The notes under the pieces are model-generated. The model was not told where the DNA came from. It ran no database searches and saw only the letters and a list, made by a program, of their open reading frames with translations. Below are positions 58,747 to 64,000 of a stretch of 64,000 bases of DNA, piece by piece; within the stretch, counting starts at the first letter, position 1; the number at the start of each line of letters is the position of its first letter. The position numbers and the translations under genes are program-made. Source of the DNA: Lapidilactobacillus wuchangensis (GTDB lineage Bacteria > Bacillota > Bacilli > Lactobacillales > Lactobacillaceae); the NCBI RefSeq assembly GCF_003946645.1, contig NZ_RHOU01000003.1, positions 123,905 to 187,904 of the forward strand, written 5' to 3'.

Positions 58747-59241
58747 TTAATTTCTTGCGGTTAACTCGATTTCTGCTCGCTCAATAACTTTATGCTGTAA
58801 TTTTTTTCGGAACTCATTATAGAAAAAACCATTTTTTAAATTCGTTGGTTTGTTTAAAGCATAAATTGTTAATGTATAGTCGTGCGGCTTATCTGGTGGC
58901 GTTGGCCCTGCATAATGACTGGTAAGATCGTCATCATTTACTTCATAGAACCGTGAATTCCAAGTATTTCTACCTTGTGGGCCCTTAAATTGACGACTAA
59001 AATCCTCTGAAATTTCATTAACTACCGGAATATCAGCGACTAGCCAGTGAATAAATGGAAAACCAGTTCTTGGCACAGCATCATAATCAATTAATGAAAT
59101 TGCTAAATACTTTGTGTTTTCAGGTAGGTCGTTCAAGATAATTGGAAAAGATATTACTGGCTGATCACTTTGTTTTGTTTGGGAGTATTTCGTATATCTA
59201 TCTGGTAAATACCCTTGTTCTAAATGTACTTCGATTCTCAT
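58747..59241 (-). CDS. YbhB/YbcL-type PEBP-like protein
   Basis: 164 aa of the Raf-kinase-inhibitor-like/phosphatidylethanolamine-binding family: DYDAVPRTGFPFIHWLVADIP and HYAGPTPPDKPHDYTLTIYAL are the conserved ligand-pocket blocks. Function in bacteria unclear. Starts 15 nt after the preceding gene. Confidence 0.88.
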   Translation of the reverse strand: MRIEVHLEQGYLPDRYTKYSQTKQSDQPVISFPIILNDLPENTKYLAISLIDYDAVPRTGFPFIHWLVADIPVVNEISEDFSRQFKGPQGRNTWNSRFYEVNDDDLTSHYAGPTPPDKPHDYTLTIYALNKPTNLKNGFFYNEFRKKLQHKVIERAEIELTARN

Positions 59242-59256
59242 AGTAACAACCTCTTT

Positions 59257-59895
59257 CTAATAGAAGGATGGCTTATCCCACTCCGTATTTGGTTCCACCA
59301 CGCCGATACTTTCGGCGACATATAAACTAGGATTCTTAACGATATCGACAATTAACTTGGCAACTGCTTGGCGTGTCACTTGAGTCCCCTTCATTGGCTG
59401 ACCTTGAGGAATTACTTCATATTGATAATTATTATCTTGGTTATATAACCAACTCATTCTTAAGAAGGTATACTGCAATCCACTGTCATCAATTACTGCT
59501 GCAGCTTTTTTAATTGCCGTATAATCCCCCATCATCCGAGCATTCCACTGACCAAACTTTCCGGCTACTTCGTCATAAATTCCCAAACCACCGGCGACAA
59601 TCAAACGTTGCACGTGAACCTGTTTCATAGCGGCAACAACATTTTTATTAGCATCAATGAAATGACCTGTGGCTAAGTAGACAATATCCTGCCCTTTTAT
59701 GGCACCTTGTAAATCATTTAAATTATTCCAATCGCCAGCAACAACGGTGATCCGGGGGTTACCTTGATACTGGGTCAATCTTTGTCGGGCATGTCTGGCG
59801 AAAAGAGTTATTTCTGCATTAGTTTCAGTCAACAACATGGGCAGCAAATACTTCGAAATATTACTGGTAGCACCTAATAAAATAACTTTTAACAT
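59257..59895 (-). CDS. NAD(P)H-binding atypical SDR (second copy)
   Basis: 212 aa, MLKVILLGATSNISKYLLPML N-terminus, similar in length and layout to the protein at 56843-57502, suggesting an old duplication. Starts 9 nt after an SDR gene, repeating the SDR-NmrA pair found further left. Confidence 0.82.
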   Translation of the reverse strand: MLKVILLGATSNISKYLLPMLLTETNAEITLFARHARQRLTQYQGNPRITVVAGDWNNLNDLQGAIKGQDIVYLATGHFIDANKNVVAAMKQVHVQRLIVAGGLGIYDEVAGKFGQWNARMMGDYTAIKKAAAVIDDSGLQYTFLRMSWLYNQDNNYQYEVIPQGQPMKGTQVTRQAVAKLIVDIVKNPSLYVAESIGVVEPNTEWDKPSFY

Positions 59896-59904
59896 TGTTC
59901 GCTC

Positions 59905-60648
59905 CTAACCTTGTTTTGTTGGATAAACAGTAAATTCATTGATGTTGACATCTTCTGGCTGATCGATTGCGAAATTAACGACGCGGGCAATCGCATCTGG
60001 TGTAATCCCAACAGATTGATATAGTTGGTCCATTCCCTGCTTAGAACTTGTATCAGTAATGTGTTGCAACAATTCAGTATTGATCGCTGCAGGATAAATA
60101 GTAGCGGTTCTAATATTGGTTTGTTCTTTGGCACTTTCCATTCGAATAACTTCCATTAAATTTCTAACTGCAAATTTAGTAGCCCCGTAAACACCTGAAC
60201 CGATAAAACTCTTCAACCCGGCAACCGATGAAGTCGTAATGATCTGACCATGTTTTTGACTTGTAAAATCAGGCATAACGGCAGCGACTCCGTTTAAAAC
60301 GCCTTTCAAGTTAACATCGATCATGGCATTCCATTCTTTTACCTTTAAAGCACTGATTGGCGAAGTTGGCATAATACCGGCATTGTTATAAATAACATCA
60401 ATTGCACCAAATTTATCTTTGGCTAATGCCACTAAAGCTTCTAAATCTTCTGGGTCAGTAACATCAGTTACGCGATATATGGCTTGGCCACCATTTTCGC
60501 TGATGCTCTGACAAATTTCTTGCAAACGTGATTCACGTCTTGCTCCTAAAACAACGTCTGCTCCGTTCTTAGCTAACATTTTTGCGGTTGCTTCACCGAT
60601 TCCTGATGAAGCTCCTGTGATAACAACTACTTTATTTTTGACTGACAT
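59905..60648 (-). CDS. Classical short-chain dehydrogenase/reductase
   Basis: 247 aa. TGASSGIG motif (about 12-19), NNAG, catalytic YGATK, and a TIYPAAINTELL stretch typical of YdfG-like SDRs acting on small 3-hydroxy acids or carbonyls. Starts 12 nt after the preceding small gene. Confidence 0.9.
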   Translation of the reverse strand: MSVKNKVVVITGASSGIGEATAKMLAKNGADVVLGARRESRLQEICQSISENGGQAIYRVTDVTDPEDLEALVALAKDKFGAIDVIYNNAGIMPTSPISALKVKEWNAMIDVNLKGVLNGVAAVMPDFTSQKHGQIITTSSVAGLKSFIGSGVYGATKFAVRNLMEVIRMESAKEQTNIRTATIYPAAINTELLQHITDTSSKQGMDQLYQSVGITPDAIARVVNFAIDQPEDVNINEFTVYPTKQG

Positions 60649-60660
60649 ATTGATGTCCTC

Positions 60661-61050
60661 CTATTTTTTCTTATTTAAAATATGATGATAACTAACCACA
60701 TTCATTTGTTGACGATTATATTTGTTGAAGACAATCTTTTCGCCATAAGGTGCTAATTTGATGGTTCTTTTACCAATTATTTGCCACGAACCAGAATAAA
60801 TGTTCTTAACACCATGTTGATTCTCATGCCATTGATGATTTTTGGTACAAGTAATTTTTTGGTGAATATCTTTGTCGTGATGATTAACCCAAACGCCAAC
60901 AACATCTTTTGTAGTTATTTGCCTAACGGTTAATTGCTGGCTGCCCTGAACAGAAACTGCTTGATCAGTGAGGCCGTAGCGAAAACCAATCAGTATCAGA
61001 ATACCAACAAACGACATTGTTCTAATTAAATAGTTAAACTTATTGTTCAT
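60661..61050 (-). CDS. Small membrane-anchored protein of unknown function
   Basis: About 129 aa with one N-terminal membrane segment (about 10-25) and an extracytoplasmic domain with ITTKDVVGVWVNHH and GSWQIIGKRTIKLAPYG, resembling a lipocalin-like secreted domain. First gene of the cluster. Start ATG at 61050 has AAGGG upstream; an ATG two codons earlier is too close. Confidence 0.65.
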   Translation of the reverse strand: MNNKFNYLIRTMSFVGILILIGFRYGLTDQAVSVQGSQQLTVRQITTKDVVGVWVNHHDKDIHQKITCTKNHQWHENQHGVKNIYSGSWQIIGKRTIKLAPYGEKIVFNKYNRQQMNVVSYHHILNKKK

Positions 61051-61097
61051 TCCCATTCCCTTTCGTTGTCACTCCTTTTTGATTACAAATACTATTA

Positions 61098-61132
61098 TAG
61101 CTAGATTTTAAATCATTTGAAGAATCTAAAAG
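61098..61132 (-). promoter_or_regulatory. Promoter of the SDR cluster
   Basis: TATAAT with TTCAAA 16 nt upstream on the minus strand, in the 126-nt gap shared with the divergent lysR gene. An activator-dependent promoter would fit. Confidence 0.5.
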
Positions 61133-61182
61133 TTGATGTTGCATTAACTAATGGTTTATACTGATCACAAGGAGATCAAACT

Positions 61183-62076
61183 ATGGATATCACACAACTA
61201 CAAACTTTTATTAGAGTCAGTGAATATGGAAGCTTCACTAAGGCGGCCGAACAGGGATTTATCTCAGGAACAGCCGTTATGAAACAAATCAATCGTTTAG
61301 AGAGCGAATTGAACCTGCAACTATTCGTTCGAACTGCGACAGGCACAAAACTGACAGTTGAAGGCCAGACCTTTCTACCATATGCCCAACAGATATTAAA
61401 TATGTTGGACACAGCGATTGAAGAAACGAGGAGGTCGGCTGTAACCAGTCAGAGTATCATCACCGTTGGGACTTCGATCTTGCATCCTGCTGATCCATTT
61501 ATGGAAATTTGGAAAAAAATAACCACACAGATGTCGGAGTTCCAAATCCGCATCGTGCAGTTACAAGAAGACTTACAGTCTCAAAATCGTGAATATGCAA
61601 TGTTAGGTAAAACTTGCGACCTAATAGTTGGTACTTTTGATAATGCAACGCTTAAGCACTCATTTAGGGCATTACAGCTAGGACAGTATGATTTTGGTAT
61701 CGCCGTGAGAAGCGACAATCCTTTAGCTAAGTTGAGTGAGATTACATTTGCTGATTTAAAGAACCAATCTTTATTGAGTGTACCTACCGGAATCAGTGAT
61801 ACCAACGATCAGTTACGAAAAATAATTGCTCAAGACTACCCCCAAATAAAAGTTGTCGAAACCACCGGACGTTATGATATGAATACTTTTAACCAGGCGG
61901 TTGAGGAAAACGTTCCCCTAATTACGGTTACTCCTTGGAAGAGAATCCACCCAAATCTGGTTTCAATACCTTTGAAAACAAATATCCATGTGCCGTATGG
62001 TATTCTAACAACTAAGCTACCTGGCAGCAACGTCGATAATTTCATACTGCAGTTAACCAAAATTTTACACAAATAA
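61183..62076 (+). CDS. LysR-family transcriptional regulator
   Basis: 297 aa. N-terminal helix-turn-helix (MDITQLQTFIRVSEYGSFTKAAEQ) and a periplasmic-binding-like effector domain. Divergent from the seven-gene SDR cluster across 126 nt, the usual arrangement for a LysR activator and its target. The co-inducer is unknown. AAGGAG precedes the ATG. Confidence 0.93.
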   Translation: MDITQLQTFIRVSEYGSFTKAAEQGFISGTAVMKQINRLESELNLQLFVRTATGTKLTVEGQTFLPYAQQILNMLDTAIEETRRSAVTSQSIITVGTSILHPADPFMEIWKKITTQMSEFQIRIVQLQEDLQSQNREYAMLGKTCDLIVGTFDNATLKHSFRALQLGQYDFGIAVRSDNPLAKLSEITFADLKNQSLLSVPTGISDTNDQLRKIIAQDYPQIKVVETTGRYDMNTFNQAVEENVPLITVTPWKRIHPNLVSIPLKTNIHVPYGILTTKLPGSNVDNFILQLTKILHK

Positions 62077-62197
62077 AAAAGACCCGCACCTCTGAAGACG
62101 GTACGAGCCAATTGAATCTGACTATGAATACAACTTTAAGATTATCGCTACAGTTGCTCTTTGCAATTAGATTAATATTTTTAGGAGAATATATCTT

Positions 62198-62764
62198 ATG
62201 GGAATACTTATGAAAATCCTTATTGGAATCATCGGTCTTTGTGGTGCGGTATATTACGCCATCAAGTGGGGTAAGAATCATCAGGCTAAAATAAAAGCTA
62301 AAACGCCAATTGTCATGATGATCTTTTTTATATTTTTTTCAGTCACTGGATTCATTTCCTACAAAGCCGCACCAACCTATGCTGGTGTGAAAGTCACTGC
62401 ACAGCAAAAGGAACAACTTTCCGACTTAATCAATAAGGAGAAAATCGTTGTTTCGTCATTCTCCAATAACAACAAGGATAGAGGAACGTTAAACAGGGAA
62501 ATCATGAATATTAGAACTCCATACCTTAAGCTAACCAAAGGTATACCTGCAAATTATATGCTTAAAGAGGCAATCAGTGAACTAAAAAAGGTCAAGCCTG
62601 GAGGTTCTGATATTTACCTGGTTTACTACTCTATTTCGGGCATCAATTCGGAAATCGCCAAAAGTGTTTCACGTAAAGGCTATGATGATAAGAGTTTTAA
62701 AGCAGTTTTTTATAAACTAAATAAAGACAGTAATGCAGACTCTCTAAAAACACCTGAACAATAA
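62198..62764 (+). CDS. Membrane protein of unknown function
   Basis: 188 aa with two membrane segments (about 5-24 and 36-55) and a soluble outside domain of about 130 residues rich in Lys, Ser and Asn. No recognised motif. AGGAGA upstream of the ATG. Lies between lysR and the tRNA run and may be an orphan accessory gene. Confidence 0.65.
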   Translation: MGILMKILIGIIGLCGAVYYAIKWGKNHQAKIKAKTPIVMMIFFIFFSVTGFISYKAAPTYAGVKVTAQQKEQLSDLINKEKIVVSSFSNNNKDRGTLNREIMNIRTPYLKLTKGIPANYMLKEAISELKKVKPGGSDIYLVYYSISGINSEIAKSVSRKGYDDKSFKAVFYKLNKDSNADSLKTPEQ

Positions 62765-62790
62765 AAAACGCATCCCCCACCGTCCAAAGT

Positions 62791-62809
62791 TGACTGCATT
62801 TTGACTGCA
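62791..62809. repeat. Short direct repeat near the tRNA-Ser 3' end
   Basis: TGACTGCA twice, 11 nt apart (62791-62798 and 62802-62809). Such repeats resemble arm-type integrase sites beside tRNA genes, but no integrase is in the window. Confidence 0.3.
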
Positions 62810-62840
62810 CATTTTGTCAAAACTATGCATATCCCTGTAA

Positions 62841-62891
62841 AACAAAAATGGTACAAATGCTTGATATGTAAGCATTTGTACCATTTTTGTT
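62841..62891 (-). terminator. Perfect palindrome ending the tRNA operon
   Basis: 21-bp perfect inverted repeat (62841-62861 and 62871-62891) with A/T-rich ends, 20 nt past the last tRNA. Likely terminator for the run of tRNA genes and for the gene at 62198-62764. Confidence 0.88.
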
Positions 62892-62911
62892 ATTCATTGT
62901 AAAAATCATAA

Positions 62912-62999
62912 CGGAGAAGGAGAGATTCGAACTCTCGCGCCAGTTACCCGACCTACACCCTTAGCAGGGGCGCCTCTTCAGCCACTTGAGTACTTCTCC
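62912..62999 (-). tRNA. tRNA-Ser (GCT)
   Basis: 88 nt with a long variable arm, acceptor stem GGAGAAG/CTTCTCC, anticodon loop CTGCTAA. CCA not encoded. Confidence 0.95.
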
Positions 63000-63003
63000 A
63001 AAA

Positions 63004-63077
<74 letters not shown>

Positions 63078-63087
63078 ATTGTGTGAA

Positions 63088-63158
63088 AGCGGGTGACGAG
63101 AATCGGACTCGCGACTACAGCTTGGAAGGCTGTCGTTTTACCACTAAACTACACCCGC
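63088..63158 (-). tRNA. tRNA-Gly (TCC)
   Basis: 71 nt; acceptor GCGGGTG/CACCCGC, discriminator T, anticodon TCC in CTTCCAA. Confidence 0.95.
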
Positions 63159-63184
63159 ATCATACACATGAATTTCAGAAAACA

Positions 63185-63257
63185 TGGCGCGGGACGGAAT
63201 CGAACCGCCGACACATGGAGCTTCAATCCATTGCTCTACCAACTGAGCTACCGAGCC
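63185..63257 (-). tRNA. tRNA-Phe (GAA), with an acceptor-stem mismatch
   Basis: 73 nt, anticodon loop TTGAAGC. The acceptor GGCTCGG faces CCGCGCC, so pair 4:69 is T-C (63254 and 63189); other pairs are intact. Bacillus tRNA-Phe has CCGAGCC at this place. Confidence 0.93.
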
Positions 63258-63268
63258 ATTTAAGCTAA

Positions 63269-63342
63269 CGGTTCCAACGAGACTCGAACTCGTGATCTCC
63301 TGCGTGACAGGCAGGCGTCCTAACCAACTAGACCATGGAACC
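63269..63342 (-). tRNA. tRNA-Asp (GTC)
   Basis: 74 nt; acceptor GGTTCCA/TGGAACC, anticodon loop CTGTCAC. Confidence 0.95.
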
Positions 63343-63344
63343 AA

Positions 63345-63418
<74 letters not shown>

Positions 63419-63452
63419 ATAATAAAAACCTTTCAAAATCCATCAATGATGA

Positions 63453-63526
63453 TGGACCTTGTAGGACTCGAACCTACGACCGGACGGTTATGAGCCGTCT
63501 GCTCTAACCAACTGAGCTAAAGGTCC
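63453..63526 (-). tRNA. tRNA-Ile2 (CAT, lysidine type)
   Basis: 74 nt; GGACCTT acceptor and anticodon CAT. It closely matches Bacillus tRNA-Ile(k2CAU), and it lies next to elongator Met as in the B. subtilis trnB order. Confidence 0.85.
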
Positions 63527-63534
63527 AAGTATAA

Positions 63535-63608
63535 TAGCGGCGAAGGGGATCGAACCCCCGACCTCCCGGGTATGAACCGGACGCTCTAGCCAGCTGAGCT
63601 ACACCGCC
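63535..63608 (-). tRNA. Elongator tRNA-Met (CAT)
   Basis: 74 nt; acceptor GGCGGTG with a G-T first pair, discriminator A, anticodon loop TTCATAC. Matches Bacillus elongator Met. Confidence 0.85.
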
Positions 63609-63660
63609 ATAATAACTTAAAATACTAATACTTTACAATGATTAACACTTACATTGTAAA

Positions 63661-63734
63661 TCGGGAAGACAGGATTCGAACCTGCGACCCCCTGGTCCCA
63701 AACCAGGTGCTCTACCAAGCTGAGCTACTTCCCG
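63661..63734 (-). tRNA. tRNA-Pro (TGG)
   Basis: 74 nt; acceptor CGGGAAG/CTTCCCG, anticodon loop TTTGGGA. Confidence 0.95.
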
Positions 63735-63739
63735 AACAA

Positions 63740-63813
63740 TGCACCCAGTAGGAGTCGAACCTACAACCTTCTGATTCGTAGTCAGACACTCTATCCAATT
63801 GCGCTATGGGTGC
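63740..63813 (-). tRNA. tRNA-Arg (ACG)
   Basis: 74 nt; acceptor GCACCCA/TGGGTGC, anticodon ACG in CTACGAA, expected to be edited to ICG. Confidence 0.95.
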
Positions 63814-63826
63814 ATTTTTCATTATA

Positions 63827-63913
63827 TGCCGAGGACCGGGATCGAACCGGTACGGAGATCACTCTCCGCGGGATTTTAAGTCCCGTGCGTCTGCCTAATT
63901 CCGCCACCCCGGC
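63827..63913 (-). tRNA. tRNA-Leu (TAA)
   Basis: 87 nt with long variable arm; acceptor GCCGGGG/CCTCGGC, anticodon loop CTTAAAA. Confidence 0.95.
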
Positions 63914-63925
63914 GTTATAATGAAA

Positions 63926-63997
63926 AGCGGAAGACGAGATTCGAACTCGCGACCCCCACCATGGCAAGGTGATGTTCTACCACTGAACTACTTCCGC
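63926..63997 (-). tRNA. tRNA-Gly (GCC)
   Basis: 72 nt; acceptor GCGGAAG/CTTCCGC, discriminator T, anticodon GCC in TTGCCAT. Order Gly-Leu-Arg-Pro-Met-Ile2-fMet-Asp-Phe-Gly-Ile-Ser matches Bacillus trnB with a few genes missing. Confidence 0.95.
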
Positions 63998-64000
63998 AAA

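Noticed and set aside
59889..60134. Frame overlapping the SDR gene at 59905-60648
   Set aside because: Out-of-frame shadow of a clear SDR coding region.

Overview
The window looks like chromosome of a low-to-mid GC Gram-positive lactic acid bacterium of the family Lactobacillaceae. The support is gene order (polA-mutM-coaE-nrdR-dnaB-dnaI-thrS; mutS-mutL-ruvAB-queA-tgt-yajC-adhE), T-box leaders on tRNA synthetase genes, a KxYKxGKxW-signal surface protein with an LPxTxE-type anchor, and a Bacillus-like tRNA gene order. The genus cannot be fixed by eye. No rRNA, CRISPR array, prophage or transposase gene was seen.

Layout. 1-11.6 kb is a minus-strand housekeeping block: thrS (cut by the window edge, with T-box), dnaI, dnaB, nrdR, coaE, mutM, polA, murC, ytpR and ytpP. 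11.7-18.2 kb holds a SnoaL-like protein, a short unknown protein, trmB, ecsAB, divergent hit and ytxH-like genes, and the foldase lipoprotein prsA, followed by a candidate small RNA. 18.9-27.6 kb holds ahpCF with a palindromic operator on its promoter, an orphan EIIA(Glc), argS-argR behind an Arg T-box, dinB and zwf. 28-45.6 kb holds a GH31 alpha-glucosidase, adhE with a Rex-type box, yajC, tgt, and a queA-ruvB-ruvA-mutL-mutS-ymdB operon. 46.7-53.2 kb is accessory envelope DNA: a TetR-controlled operon (acyltransferase, two GT8 glycosyltransferases, acyltransferase) and a BspA/MucBP-type cell-wall protein. 53.4-62.8 kb holds a HAD phosphatase, a GNAT, an LtrA-like membrane protein, and a seven-gene SDR/NAD(P)-binding cluster divergent from a LysR regulator. 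The right end (62.9-64 kb) is a run of 12 minus-strand tRNA genes.

The most unusual content is a family of long intergenic structured repeats, found six times as a composite of about 550-635 bp, plus at least five half copies. Each composite is two outward-facing modules of roughly 115-130 nt core around a spacer that is itself usually conserved. Each module folds as a closing stem (P1), a conserved internal loop (GTCA opposite GCGTTCCAC), a short GCCG/CGGC stem, and two hairpins (P3, P4). Arm sequences differ between copies but change in pairs, so the structure rather than the sequence is kept. One composite is inverted relative to the others, one lacks the usual right module, and one is a hybrid with a 20-bp perfect palindrome whose left arm is spacer sequence. 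No protein-coding capacity is credible inside them. They could be BIME/MITE-like mobile palindromes or a multicopy structured RNA; I did not match them to a named family.
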